Positions 1-9,442 are shown, numbered from the stretch's first letter. The stretch: 38,232 nucleotides of DNA from Bacteroidales bacterium (GCA_017428115.1 JAFRRK010000068.1:1-38232); one strand, 5' to 3'. A program made the numbers and translations. The notes: generated by a model not told the origin, from the letters alone.

Positions 1-3000
1 AGCAACCCTCGCCAGAAAAGGTACCTTGTATTTGCACGAGGTTGTTTGGCGAGTCAGGATAGATGATGATGGTAGAGGTCTGGCTGTTGGTGTATGCGCC
101 AGAGGCACCACCGTCATCATAAATAACGCCGCCGCACATGTAGAGGGTGTCGTTTTGGTTGGCGCGCATGTCCCATGTGCCAGGAATAGCACTAATGGGA
201 CCCACCCACATGGAAGAGTCGGTGCCGTAGTCGCAGACGGCACGAATATAAATGTAGTATGTGGTACCCGCGGTTAGGCCATTGAAGGTGACAGGGCCTG
301 CAGTGACGGTAGTGTCGGCCGTTGGGTTGCCAGTGGTGGTGTCGATGCTAAGTTCGTAGCTGGAGGATGTGGTGGTGCTGTCCCAGGTCACAGTGATGCT
401 GCTGGCGGTGTTGCCCGTCACGCGGAAATTGTCGGGTGAGGGACAGGTGTTACGGTAGATTTGAACATTATCGATGGCTGCCGGGGGATTAGAACCACCG
501 CTGCCATCGTTGCTCCATGCAAAAACCAGATTGTAGGTGCCGCCCGTAGAAAGGGTGAATGTGCTGTTGAGGTTAGTCCAGGAGGTGTGTTGGTTAAGCG
601 TGTAGGGAGCTGTTGTTACCAGGCTGAGGTCTATCCAACCGGGAGCAGGCAGTTCAGATCCGAAACTGTAGGAACTGGTGCCGCCGTTGGGTGACTGACC
701 GGCGATAATCTCGTCGCTGGCAGGAGCAAGAAACACGCGAATGAAGTCGTAGTATTGGCTTTCGCCTTGAGCACGCCAGTCGAAGCTGTAGGCGTATTGT
801 CCGGCAGGCATATCAAAAGAGCGATAGGCGTAAGAGAAAGAGGTGGACGAGTTGTCGTAGACGTTAGAGAGTCCGTTGTCGCTGGAGATGTATATGGCCA
901 TGCTGTCGGCAGTCCCATTGAAGGCAGCGGAGCCAAGGTACCACCTGTTGGTTTCGGTACCGTTTTCAAGATTCCATGCCCGGCCTTCTGGACCAGTGAA
1001 GTCGCAGATGTAGGGGAAATTACTAATGGGTGAGCTGGCCAGGGTGCGGAAACTGCCTTCTGTCCAAAAGCTTGTGTCGCCAACACCGCAAATGGCACGT
1101 ACGAAGACGCTGTATACCATTCCGCTGTCAAGTCCGGTAAGGAGTAACGAATCAGCTCCGCTGACGAAGTTGCTTGTAAGAGTGTCGACGCTGCAGCCGG
1201 CATTGCCGTAGCGGACTTCAAAGTCTGTCTGCGAGCTGTCGGAAGGAGCCCAACGTAGCAGGGCATCAGTTGTTGTAACAGTGGTGGCACGGATAGTACG
1301 GGGCCGGACGCAAAGAGGAGCAGCCACTAGATGAACCTCGTCGAGATAGAGGTCGTTGTCGCCACTAGGTGGGCAGTAGTGACTAAGGGTAATGTACATG
1401 CCTGTGTCGGAATAGGCTGTCAGGGGCACTTCGAAGTCGTGCCATGTATAGTCTTCATTGACTATCACAGTGTCGATGGGGGTAAAACCTACCATACCTG
1501 GGGCAGTGCAGACACCCACGACCATACCGCCAGTGCCGTAAGAACTCATTATGCTAAAGTTGAGTTGCAGGGTGCGGATAGGCAGCTCATTGGTATCGAC
1601 AACGGGCAGTTGAAGAATGGTATAGTCGCTGCTGCTGGGTTCGTACATATACATATATAGAGATTTGCCCGAACCAAAACGATCTTCGTATGCGTCTGAG
1701 GCAGGATAATAGGAATCGTAGGAGGAGGTTCCATTCCAACAATGAGGTGCATGGTCGTTTTCAGTTAGGGAGTTGAAGTCGTTGCCGAAAGGCAGCGTGT
1801 CGATTGTGCCACACGCCGAGTAAAATGAGTAGCAGAACGACCAAACGCTTGTATCAGGATCGCAGACGCCTCGAACGTACACGTCGTATTGGCTGGTAGC
1901 GGACAGTCCGGTAATGGTTACACTGTCGTCATAGATGTATTGTACCAGTGTGCCGCTGCCATGAGTGAAACCGTGAGGACCGTACTCTACCTCATACTCT
2001 GTGGCGGAAGTGGTGTCCCAGGTGATGGTCGCATCGGTTAGGGTTTCGCCATGTGAGGAAACGTTGCGCACACGCGGGCAAGAGCTGATGCGTGTCACTT
2101 CGATGTCGTCGAGGTAAGGATAGGTGGTTGAACCCGCCTCTGTCTTTAGGGTTATGTATTTACCATTGCCGGTATAAGTGTTGAGCATCACCTCGAAAGG
2201 CTCCCATTCATAGGTCGATACGGGGTGTACCGAACCCACTAGCGTAAAGGTACTCATGTCGGAGGGATCATCCATCACACCCACTTCGATAGTGTGGTTA
2301 TAGCCACTGTAGGTGCTGTAAAGCCAGAAACTGATCTGCAGGCTGTCAACAGATGCGGACATGACGGGAAGTGAGAAGTAGCTATAGCTGCCGCTGCCCG
2401 AATACATATACATGGCAGAGCGGCTGCCATTGTGGCCGTAGCTGGTAGAGACATAAGGATAGCCACTGCTGTAAGTTGAGCTGCGGTACCAGCACGATGG
2501 TGTCGCAGCTGACGAACTAGTAGGCCATGACTCAAATCCTTCGACGAAGGGAAGGGTCTCGGCCTGGCACATAGTGCGCACCATAATGGATTGTGCCATA
2601 TTAGAGTCAGAGCACAGGGCGGTGACGCGTATTTCATACTGAGTGTTCTGTGTTAGGCCGCTGAGGTATAAATTGGTGGAAGTGGTGGCCATAACCGCAT
2701 TAGTCCATAGTGTGTCACCTTCAGCGCGGTAGTCCACGTCCCACATCGTTTCTTCATATCCTGGCAGCCAAGAGAGATACAACTCGTTCGATGTCAGGCT
2801 GTCCACTATCACATATGGCTGGGCACATTGTGCAATGGTCAAGCAGTTGCCGCCACCGGTTGTGAGGCGCATGTTGGTACGCCACACTGAGTTGGAGGCT
2901 GTCACAGTGCCTAGGTCGGCAAAGGTGTAGGGCGAGTCGTTGCGGTATACGCGATGGCTGATAGCAGAGCCGATGTTCTCATAATAGAAAGTGGCGTTGG

Positions 3001-4420
3001 CATCGGTGGCACCGCTGTTGTCGACAATAGCCACCATCATGTTGCTTGTGCCGTTCCAGTCAAAAAAGTTACGGTTGAAGGCGAAGTGGTTCCATCCATC
3101 GGGTGATGGACTGCAGTTGAGCGGACCTTCATATACAAGCACCAAGTCGGCCGGATTGGCAAAGTCGGTGCAGGATGTTAGTGAGGTGTGGCACATGTAA
3201 AGTGTGCAGTTGGTCTTGTTGGTCATTGGCGAAGAGCCAGAAAACTGAAAGTCGATGCCGCTAATTGTTGCAGGACCAGTGGCGTTGATGTCGCTGGTAC
3301 GGATCAGGTGGTTGCAGTATGCGTAGTTGTAACCGCCGTTGGTGGGCATAACGTTGGTGCTGCTAGAACCTGGCGTGCCAACAACGTAGGTTTCGACGGG
3401 TCCGCCGCCAATGGTATCCCATTCCAGGCAAGGTAGTGGCATAGTCGAAAACACCACTGTCATCGACATTCCGCTGTCATCTACTCCACACACTGGTCTC
3501 ACTGTCACCGTATAAGAGGTATCAGGGTTCAGCCCAGTCAATGTATAGTTAAGGTCGGTTGCCAACACAGTGTTAAGAGCTGCTCCTGCATCAGACGTAT
3601 AGCCATAAGCCACTTCGTACTCAATAGGATCAATGCCCAATGCGGTAGAATAGTTCCAACGCAGATAGGCTGAAGAGGCGGTGGCGTTTGCTGTCAGATT
3701 AGTCAGGCGGGGACAAGTGAGTACAGGACGCACTAGAGTATATCGTAACCCATGAGCAGGCAGTGTGGTATACGAACGTGTGCTGTATGTGCTTGACATA
3801 GTGGGATTGCTCCACGGTCCGGTAAGAAATAAATAATCGTTATGGGGACCGTCTGTCAAATAAGTGGCAAATGTGCGCGAACTAGTGGTACCCAAGTTCA
3901 CTGAGTCGTAGATAATCTCAATAGTGTTATCAGTGTGGAACACTATCTGGTAGGAATAAGCTCCATAGGGTGAAGAGTATGTTCCCAGTAGGTGATACTC
4001 AATAGTATAAGTGCCTGAGTCGGCATTGTAAAGATAATAAGCTCCCGCACCTGTGTTACGCCCCATGTGGGCGTCCTGCTGCAGTAGGGGGGTGATGTAG
4101 AGTAATGAAGCGCTGCTGTACGTTGCGGTAGTGCCGCTAGCAGAGCTAGCGTTCAGGCTCAAGAATCCGTTGGCCGAGCAGGCAATGCTGGTGCCTGCCG
4201 GAAACGTATTCTCGCCGTAGCTGAATGCAAACGGCAGCGTCGTGCTGGCGTAGCCGTCATCGTTCGAAGAGAACGTCATCTGTGTGCCAGTCGAAGCTAT
4301 TGAATTAAAGGTGGTCGTGTCGACCGTCAGAACATAGTCTGCCAGTGACTGTGCCCGTGTTGCCCACGGGACAACCACCATTGCTACGATGAGCACTAGC
4401 TTTTGTAGATGTTTTTGCAT
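1..4420 (-). CDS. Large secreted multi-FN3 protein, probable T9SS substrate (partial, runs off left edge)
   Basis: An uninterrupted minus-strand frame of 1473 codons starts at ATG 4420 and leaves the window at base 1, so the C-terminus is missing. Residues 1-24 form a signal peptide ending in RAQ. Residues 25 to about 230 look like a beta-rich N-terminal domain. Five fibronectin type III modules begin near residues 236, 532, 781, 1037 and 1326, each opening with a Cys-Pro-like motif and ending in a VRAxC-like strand. Between them lie jelly-roll/MAM-like stretches (near 620, 875 and 1140), and a CUB-like segment starts near 1425. This FN3 plus jelly-roll mosaic is typical of Bacteroidetes surface adhesins exported by the type IX system, whose genes lie just upstream. 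The decisive C-terminal sorting domain would be outside the window. Adhesion or surface binding is inference. A strong promoter at 4501-4531 supports the chosen start. Confidence 0.88.
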   Translation of the reverse strand, partial: MQKHLQKLVLIVAMVVVPWATRAQSLADYVLTVDTTTFNSIASTGTQMTFSSNDDGYASTTLPFAFSYGENTFPAGTSIACSANGFLSLNASSASGTTATYSSASLLYITPLLQQDAHMGRNTGAGAYYLYNADSGTYTIEYHLLGTYSSPYGAYSYQIVFHTDNTIEIIYDSVNLGTTSSRTFATYLTDGPHNDYLFLTGPWSNPTMSSTYSTRSYTTLPAHGLRYTLVRPVLTCPRLTNLTANATASSAYLRWNYSTALGIDPIEYEVAYGYTSDAGAALNTVLATDLNYTLTGLNPDTSYTVTVRPVCGVDDSGMSMTVVFSTMPLPCLEWDTIGGGPVETYVVGTPGSSSTNVMPTNGGYNYAYCNHLIRTSDINATGPATISGIDFQFSGSSPMTNKTNCTLYMCHTSLTSCTDFANPADLVLVYEGPLNCSPSPDGWNHFAFNRNFFDWNGTSNMMVAIVDNSGATDANATFYYENIGSAISHRVYRNDSPYTFADLGTVTASNSVWRTNMRLTTGGGNCLTIAQCAQPYVIVDSLTSNELYLSWLPGYEETMWDVDYRAEGDTLWTNAVMATTSTNLYLSGLTQNTQYEIRVTALCSDSNMAQSIMVRTMCQAETLPFVEGFESWPTSSSAATPSCWYRSSTYSSGYPYVSTSYGHNGSRSAMYMYSGSGSYSYFSLPVMSASVDSLQISFWLYSTYSGYNHTIEVGVMDDPSDMSTFTLVGSVHPVSTYEWEPFEVMLNTYTGNGKYITLKTEAGSTTYPYLDDIEVTRISSCPRVRNVSSHGETLTDATITWDTTSATEYEVEYGPHGFTHGSGTLVQYIYDDSVTITGLSATSQYDVYVRGVCDPDTSVWSFCYSFYSACGTIDTLPFGNDFNSLTENDHAPHCWNGTSSYDSYYPASDAYEDRFGSGKSLYMYMYEPSSSDYTILQLPVVDTNELPIRTLQLNFSIMSSYGTGGMVVGVCTAPGMVGFTPIDTVIVNEDYTWHDFEVPLTAYSDTGMYITLSHYCPPSGDNDLYLDEVHLVAAPLCVRPRTIRATTVTTTDALLRWAPSDSSQTDFEVRYGNAGCSVDTLTSNFVSGADSLLLTGLDSGMVYSVFVRAICGVGDTSFWTEGSFRTLASSPISNFPYICDFTGPEGRAWNLENGTETNRWYLGSAAFNGTADSMAIYISSDNGLSNVYDNSSTSFSYAYRSFDMPAGQYAYSFDWRAQGESQYYDFIRVFLAPASDEIIAGQSPNGGTSSYSFGSELPAPGWIDLSLVTTAPYTLNQHTSWTNLNSTFTLSTGGTYNLVFAWSNDGSGGSNPPAAIDNVQIYRNTCPSPDNFRVTGNTASSITVTWDSTTTSSSYELSIDTTTGNPTADTTVTAGPVTFNGLTAGTTYYIYIRAVCDYGTDSSMWVGPISAIPGTWDMRANQNDTLYMCGGVIYDDGGASGAYTNSQTSTIIIYPDSPNNLVQIQGTFSGEGC

Positions 4421-4500
4421 GACTTTTATGTTTTTATTATTAGATAATGTGGATAATATGTTCTCTGTTGTTGCTTATATATTGAAGCTAAAAATTGTTG

Positions 4501-4531
4501 CAAAATTACGAAAAAAAAATCATTATACAAA
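4501..4531 (-). promoter_or_regulatory. Bacteroidetes-type promoter of the FN3 protein gene
   Basis: On the minus strand TTTG (4531-4528) is followed after exactly 19 bases by TAATTTTG (4508-4501), a full match to the Bacteroidetes -33/-7 consensus TTTG-N19-TAnnTTTG. Transcription would begin near 4495, leaving a leader of about 75 bases before ATG 4420. Confidence 0.75.
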
Positions 4532-4603
4532 AAAACAAGTTGCGAAAATGTCTATTTCGGTGGTAAAGTGACGATTTTATTTGTGAAAACTTCTCTCCTA
4601 GTT

Positions 4604-4824
4604 TTAACCCAAATCGGTCATTAGGTCGACTTTCCAATTATTCTCGTCTTTTTTAGTCTGTTTAAGCCATATCAGCATTTCTTTCGGCATCTTGGCCACA
4701 GCCCTGTCTCACCGTAGCTGAGAGGCATTCACTGGATCCCTTTTTCACCTTCTCCAGCGATGCGGCCATTCTGTTCGAAACAAATATCAATCTGGCATAA
4801 ACCCCAATGACCGATTTGGGTTTA
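4604..4824. mobile_element. MITE-like element, copy 1
   Basis: A segment of about 220 bp is bounded by inverted termini: AACCCAAATCGGTCATTAGG at the left and its near-complement CCCAATGACCGATTTGGGTT at the right. A second copy in the same orientation lies at 18933-19142, sharing most of its sequence and differing by a 16-bp indel. There is no intact reading frame. Small size, terminal inverted repeats, multiple copies and intergenic position fit a miniature inverted-repeat transposable element. No clear target-site duplication was found beyond TTAA-like edges. The rest of the 4421-4966 gap holds the FN3 promoter and nothing else recognisable. Confidence 0.7.
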
Positions 4825-4966
4825 ATGAAATAGTCGTTCCCATTATTTTTCTAACAAGAACAGGCTTATATCATCCGCTTTCAACTTCCTTAAAGTTGGT
4901 GTAATGCCTGCAAAAAATGATATAAAAATACTAATGTGATTGCTGGGAATATAGCTGGTAAAAAAA

Positions 4967-5824
4967 TCAGTATTCCCACATATCGAATGATATGTTCATT
5001 ATCTCCTCTTCGATGCGCTCAGACTCAATCAGTGCGTCCTCGCCAGTTAAGTAGTCGTGGATGGCTCGATTGTAAACGTTATCAACCCTTGTAATAAATG
5101 AGCTGTAGAGGAATGAGTTGAAGGCATATTCCCATGTGGGTAGTTGGACCAAGTTCTCACGGTAATAGGTCTCTTTTCGGGCTAGCAGGCTGCGTACCTG
5201 ATATGATTGCATGGATAGCCAGAAGAGTGTAACCGTCCCCATATATTCTGTTTCACCATCAATCACTTTAAAACGGTCTTCCATCGGGGCAAGACCAAGA
5301 GTGCGTACCTGCATTCCACTTTTCGAACGGTCCAAATATGCAGCTTCTTTGATAGCATATTGATAGATGTCGTCGGATGTGAACTCGTGAGGAACAAAAA
5401 CTGTTGTATAGTCTGCCTCTCCGTAATCATCGAACACCTCCATTTGCACAGTGTCACTTCTCGTTGCACGGTCTATTACCTTTTGACAGTCTAAGGGAAT
5501 TTTCATCTCATCGTCTTCAAATAGCTCTATCTCGCCAGCCTTGATAGCATCCCATATCACGTATGCTAGATTCTTTCGGCCCCGCACACCTTCTGGGTTC
5601 TGAGGAAAATAAAAGTATTGGTTTTCTTTCTCACGAACATCTATAGTACGCCATATCAGCCGACCCCAATAGACGTCGCTTTCACGCACATAGTCAAGTG
5701 GCTGTGGCTTCTTTTCCCACATAAAGCTGCGCTTGTAATAGTCAGCGGGTTGTGGCTCCACATATTGTGAAAAAGCTGCTAATGGAAGCAACAGCAGGCA
5801 TAATATGGTTACAAGTTGTCGCAA
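4967..5824 (-). CDS. GldN/GldO-like T9SS protein, tandem paralogue of GldN
   Basis: A 285-residue exported protein. The signal peptide (residues 1-19, ending AAFSQ) begins at TTG 5824; no in-frame ATG lies between the upstream terminator and this codon, so TTG is the likely start. It is clearly homologous to the gene upstream: both carry an SDVxW...IWRTIDxREKxNQ block near residue 50-70 and end with VYNRxIHxYLTGEDAL...DMWEY. GldN/PorN binds the GldK ring in the periplasm below the outer membrane. Flavobacterium johnsoniae also has a gldN-gldO tandem pair with partly redundant roles, so this may be the GldO counterpart. It differs by a hairpin terminator lying between the two genes, so it may be expressed at a different level. 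Confidence 0.85.
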   Translation of the reverse strand: MRQLVTILCLLLLPLAAFSQYVEPQPADYYKRSFMWEKKPQPLDYVRESDVYWGRLIWRTIDVREKENQYFYFPQNPEGVRGRKNLAYVIWDAIKAGEIELFEDDEMKIPLDCQKVIDRATRSDTVQMEVFDDYGEADYTTVFVPHEFTSDDIYQYAIKEAAYLDRSKSGMQVRTLGLAPMEDRFKVIDGETEYMGTVTLFWLSMQSYQVRSLLARKETYYRENLVQLPTWEYAFNSFLYSSFITRVDNVYNRAIHDYLTGEDALIESERIEEEIMNISFDMWEY

Positions 5825-5849
5825 ATGAGTTATTTTGTTGTTGCAAATG

Positions 5850-5891
5850 AAAAAGAGTTAAGAATAAGCGAGCTTATCCTTAACTCTTTTG
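5850..5891 (-). terminator. Strong terminator between gldN and its paralogue
   Basis: Perfect 12-base arms AAAAGAGTTAAG (5851-5862) and CTTAACTCTTTT (5879-5890), extended inward by seven more pairs with one mismatch. A run of T follows in the minus direction and a shorter one in the plus direction. It lies 36 bases after the gldN stop and 26 bases before the TTG start of the paralogue. Confidence 0.8.
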
Positions 5892-5925
5892 TTTCAATAG
5901 TTTTATGTGGAAAAGACTCGCGTTT

Positions 5926-6822
5926 TTAGTATTCCCACATATCAGACTCAATGTTGAATATGCGCTCTTCAATGGTTTCTGCCTCTAGCAGAGCATCCTC
6001 TCCAGTCAAATAGTTGTGAATCTCACGGTTGTACACGTTAGTCTCGCGGGTGACGAAACTGTCGAAATAGCGGGTGACGAATATCTCATCATAGCTACGC
6101 TCTGCATTGTTGCTGTACATATCGTAAGCGTTAGTGCGGGCAAAGAGGTTGCGTACACGCATGTCGTTCATAGGAATCCAAAAACGGGTGGTGGGGTTGC
6201 ACTCCATGTCGCCATCGACTTCCTTGCAGTTTTCGTCAACAAGGGCTAGTGCTACTATACGAACCTTCATACGGGTGTCCTGCTTGTCAATATACCAGTA
6301 CTCTTTAATGTGGATTTTATAGTAGTCGTCGGAGGTGAAATTTTTGTACTTAATGGTATCGTGGCCTTCGTCAATCAGTTCACCATATTCGTCATAGATG
6401 GGGTCGGTTGTGGTGGAGTCGGCCTTGTTCAACTTTCTGTACATATTGTCCCAGTCAATAGGAATCTTCAACTCATCGTCGTCGAATATTTCAAACTCTC
6501 CGAGAGCTGCATTTCTATAGATCAGGTATGCCAGATTTATACGCCCCTGATTGTTGTTCAACGAGTCCTCTCCTTTGGGAAAATAAAAGAACTGGTTGAA
6601 TTTCTCTCTAAAATCGATTGTGCGCCAGATACAGGTCTCCCAGATAACATCGCTTTGACGCAGGCTGGGATAGGGAATTGCCTGTCTTGTTGTACTCATG
6701 GTACGTGTGTAGAAATTAGTCAGATTGTTCTCATCGTCAGCTTCAATGATGTTCTGGGCACTAACAGTGGCACCACTGAAAGCGAGGACTATTAGGCTTA
6801 TGCCAAGCAATACTTTTTTCAT
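5926..6822 (-). CDS. gldN: Type IX secretion system protein GldN/PorN
   Basis: A 298-residue protein with a signal peptide (MKKVLLGISL..., cleavage near VSAQ, residue 23). It carries the GldN family blocks: SDVIWETCIWRTIDFREK near residue 56, a central FTSDDYYK...KEYWYIDK stretch and a C-terminal YLTGEDAL...DMWEY. Family knowledge: GldN/PorN is periplasmic and associates with the lipoprotein GldK/PorK in large rings attached to the outer membrane, needed for T9SS export. It is the fifth gene in the order porP-gldK-gldL-gldM-gldN, with 21 bases after gldM, so it is probably cotranscribed. Length is close to the usual 300-330 residues. Confidence 0.93.
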   Translation of the reverse strand: MKKVLLGISLIVLAFSGATVSAQNIIEADDENNLTNFYTRTMSTTRQAIPYPSLRQSDVIWETCIWRTIDFREKFNQFFYFPKGEDSLNNNQGRINLAYLIYRNAALGEFEIFDDDELKIPIDWDNMYRKLNKADSTTTDPIYDEYGELIDEGHDTIKYKNFTSDDYYKIHIKEYWYIDKQDTRMKVRIVALALVDENCKEVDGDMECNPTTRFWIPMNDMRVRNLFARTNAYDMYSNNAERSYDEIFVTRYFDSFVTRETNVYNREIHNYLTGEDALLEAETIEERIFNIESDMWEY

Positions 6823-6843
6823 GGTATATTAATTTTATTCGTT

Positions 6844-8535
6844 TTATCTTGTGATACGGAATGTGCTGCTAATATTTCTCTTAGAGCCGTCAGGCATATT
6901 GACATCTATACTGAGGGTAATCTTACATCCAGGTTTGGCCTTTTGGATATAGCTCAACACATCAGCTCCCCAAATAGGACCTCTGTTCTCCAAGTCTGTG
7001 GCACCATTGACTTTGGTGATATCGATTGTCTGCTTGATAATCTGAGGAGTCTTCATCTTGAATGCAAAGTCTGGTCCATAACGTACAGATGGTCCCTTCA
7101 TATTCTTCAAGTCGTTAATGGGGATGCCTTTGCCTGCCTCGGCGGCACCAAGATAAATCTTAGGATCGGGCAGAGGACGCACACGGAAATCATTAGAACC
7201 CATTGGACGCGTTGTGTTTCCATCCTTAATAGAGGCGTTGATTCTTATCTGACCTTTGTTTACCTTGGGCTTGATAATGTAATGTCCGGCACCTGCTTTG
7301 GGGTCAGGTACAAGTGTGGCCTGATTAGGATCTGCCAATGTGGCGACTACATTGTGAGCAGCAGCTCCGGGTACTGAAATCTTGATGGGATTGTCAATGC
7401 CTGCATAGACCACATTCATCTCGGTCAGCTCGAATACAGCCATTGGCTCTGTGACATAGTAGTTCTGTTTGAAATCGTAGCTTTCGGTACCATTGTCGTT
7501 TTTGACATACACCGTACCAGTTATAGTCTTTGGTCCGGGTGTGTTACAGATGGTTGAGTAGACAACTGCACCTGAGTCGTTGGCAACGAAACGCTGTCCG
7601 CCAACGGTGGCCTCGAACTTTGACTTCGAATCGTATGCACCCACATTGACTGTCATCTCGTATTTGCCTCCTTGCATAATGTAAGATGAGTTGGCACGGG
7701 TGATGACGGCAACCTTGTCGAATGAGAAGTCGTTTGACTTGACTTGTTTGAAGAGCATGTTTACTGCGTCGAACTCAGCGTTCATCACTTCTGCCTTCAT
7801 ACGTGTGAGGGTCACAAGGGCGGCACCCGCAACGGTATTGTTGAAGTTCAACTGTTCCCATGAGGTGGGTTTGCCTTCGCTGTTAAGTCGGTATTCTTCA
7901 ACATCAAGACCAAGGTTCACGTGTGTTGAGTCGGCCCCGAGGCTTTCCTTAACCTTGCGTTTATACTCAATAATTTTCTGCTTAACCTCAACGGCAGCTC
8001 CTTCTTTTACTTCGGCACCCTCTGCATCACCGATAAAGTAGCGTGTGCCTGCGTGATTGTCATCCAATTTATCAATCCAGCTGAATCCACCAATCTTCAT
8101 GGCTTCTGCAATGCTGTCGTAGTTCTTTGAGCCATCGTCGTTTCTAAGATAGATTACACGCTTGATTGTCTTCTCTGAGTTGTTAGGATCAATAAGGGTG
8201 ATTTCGGCCTTCTTGGCAATCTCGCCAACAAAGCTATAGGTTATTGTGTCGAGAGAATAAACTAATTCGTTGGAGAGCTTTTTAATCTCCTGGGCCTTGT
8301 CGTATTTTTCTTTTACTTTCGCAGGGTTGTTTTTGAGGGCGGACTCAAAATTCTCGTAGGTGTCTTCCAATTTTAGAACCATGTTCTGGTTCGACTTTGT
8401 CATAGCGTTACCCACGGTCTTGAATCCCTCGACAACCTCTGCCGACACATTCAGTGCCAACATGGCGGTGTACACTAGGTACATCATCTGAATCATTTTT
8501 TGTCGCGGGGTTTCCGGACAGTTTGAAGCACTCAT
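6844..8535 (-). CDS. gldM: T9SS/gliding motor subunit GldM/PorM
   Basis: A 563-residue protein. The N-terminus (MSASNCPETPRQKMIQMMYL) and the single membrane helix at about residues 13-33 (MIQMMYLVYTAMLALNVSAEV) are hallmarks of GldM; the rest is periplasmic. Residues 40-110 are helical, followed by beta-domains and a C-terminal part with a proline-rich DFRVRPLPDPKIYLG segment. Family knowledge: GldM spans the periplasm as a dimer, forms the proton-driven motor with GldL in the inner membrane and contacts the GldK/N ring. It is slightly longer than PorM of Porphyromonas. The gldL stop is 55 bases upstream and gldN follows after 21 bases. Confidence 0.94.
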   Translation of the reverse strand: MSASNCPETPRQKMIQMMYLVYTAMLALNVSAEVVEGFKTVGNAMTKSNQNMVLKLEDTYENFESALKNNPAKVKEKYDKAQEIKKLSNELVYSLDTITYSFVGEIAKKAEITLIDPNNSEKTIKRVIYLRNDDGSKNYDSIAEAMKIGGFSWIDKLDDNHAGTRYFIGDAEGAEVKEGAAVEVKQKIIEYKRKVKESLGADSTHVNLGLDVEEYRLNSEGKPTSWEQLNFNNTVAGAALVTLTRMKAEVMNAEFDAVNMLFKQVKSNDFSFDKVAVITRANSSYIMQGGKYEMTVNVGAYDSKSKFEATVGGQRFVANDSGAVVYSTICNTPGPKTITGTVYVKNDNGTESYDFKQNYYVTEPMAVFELTEMNVVYAGIDNPIKISVPGAAAHNVVATLADPNQATLVPDPKAGAGHYIIKPKVNKGQIRINASIKDGNTTRPMGSNDFRVRPLPDPKIYLGAAEAGKGIPINDLKNMKGPSVRYGPDFAFKMKTPQIIKQTIDITKVNGATDLENRGPIWGADVLSYIQKAKPGCKITLSIDVNMPDGSKRNISSTFRITR

Positions 8536-8590
8536 ACTTTACTATTCTAATTAGTTATAAATAGGTGTCAAGAGGTTTGTCGTTAATGGT

Positions 8591-9442
8591 TTACAAACGA
8601 GTCTGCATGGCGGCAAGCATATTGCCGTAGACGTTGTTGAGCTCGGCTACCTTGCGGGTCAATGCATCAACTTGCTCTTTGTATTTCAGCACGCCCTCGG
8701 CCGAATCGGCAAAGTTAGTCATCATATTTTGGATGCGGGTCTCCACCTCCTTGGTAGCCTCTAGCTGGCTTGTTGATGTCTGCAGCTGCATCTCGTACAT
8801 GGCATTGACTGAGGCTAGGCTGCTGGCCAGTTTCTTCATCTCATCTGCGTATGAAGCATCGCCGCTGGTAAGCGCCTGTGCTGTCTCTTGATAGATAGTG
8901 GAGAGCGTGTTGACGGCTTCAGTGGCTTGGCGTAAATTCGATACTGCCTCAGCAGCACCGTCAAGGCTGTTGACAAACTTGTCGGTCGATGCAGCAGCCT
9001 GTGCCATGCCGTTCATTGCTTGTGCACTCTCGGCAAGGTTGTTCATACCGCTGCCCAAACGCTCTATCAGTTCAGGAGTGATGTTTGCTTCCTCAAGCAT
9101 TTTGTCCAACTTGGCCGTTAGTGGATCTGAACTCGTTGGAATGTCGACAAGTTTATCCACATCTTCACCATTTATTTTGTTCAAGCTTTCGGTGTCGTCC
9201 ATACCCGCCAACTGTGGGTACACGAGCGTCCAGTCAAACTCAACGTGTGGAGGTTCAAAGGCTGAGAGGAAGAAGATGACGGTCTCAGTACCCATACCTA
9301 TAATAAGCATGATTGTACCGCCAGGCCAGTGGTTAATCTTGAACAAGGCACCGATAATAACGACGGCAGCGCCCCATCCATATAGTTTTGCCATGAAGTT
9401 TTTGTATCCTTTGCTGCGGACAAGATTGTCTAACCAACTCAT
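8591..9442 (-). CDS. gldL: T9SS/gliding motor inner-membrane subunit GldL/PorL
   Basis: A 283-residue protein. The family signature near the N-terminus is clear: YKNFMAKLYGWGAAVVIIGALFK, then INHWPGG and a second hydrophobic helix (TIMLIIGMGTETVIFFLSAF), giving two transmembrane helices at about 20-38 and 44-64. The rest (about 110-283) is alanine/glutamine-rich helix with coiled-coil character (MNGMAQAAAS..., LASVNAMYEMQLQTS). Family knowledge: a GldL pentamer around a GldM dimer uses the proton gradient to power T9SS and gliding. The conserved Glu in the second helix (E53-region, GTETV) is visible. The gene lies between gldK and gldM in the canonical order. Confidence 0.94.
   Translation of the reverse strand: MSWLDNLVRSKGYKNFMAKLYGWGAAVVIIGALFKINHWPGGTIMLIIGMGTETVIFFLSAFEPPHVEFDWTLVYPQLAGMDDTESLNKINGEDVDKLVDIPTSSDPLTAKLDKMLEEANITPELIERLGSGMNNLAESAQAMNGMAQAAASTDKFVNSLDGAAEAVSNLRQATEAVNTLSTIYQETAQALTSGDASYADEMKKLASSLASVNAMYEMQLQTSTSQLEATKEVETRIQNMMTNFADSAEGVLKYKEQVDALTRKVAELNNVYGNMLAAMQTRL

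Noticed and set aside
631-1290. 219-codon minus-strand frame within the FN3 gene
   Set aside because: Out of frame with the long partial coding sequence, whose translation gives clear FN3 modules across this region.
4389-4571. 60-codon plus-strand frame in the FN3 promoter region
   Set aside because: AT-rich, overlaps the start of the FN3 gene and its promoter; no coding character.
4604-4824. Residual transposase fragment inside the repeat element
   Set aside because: A short minus-strand frame in copy 1 reads plausibly (KEMLIWLKQTKKDE) but is broken by frameshifts in copy 2, so coding is not supported.
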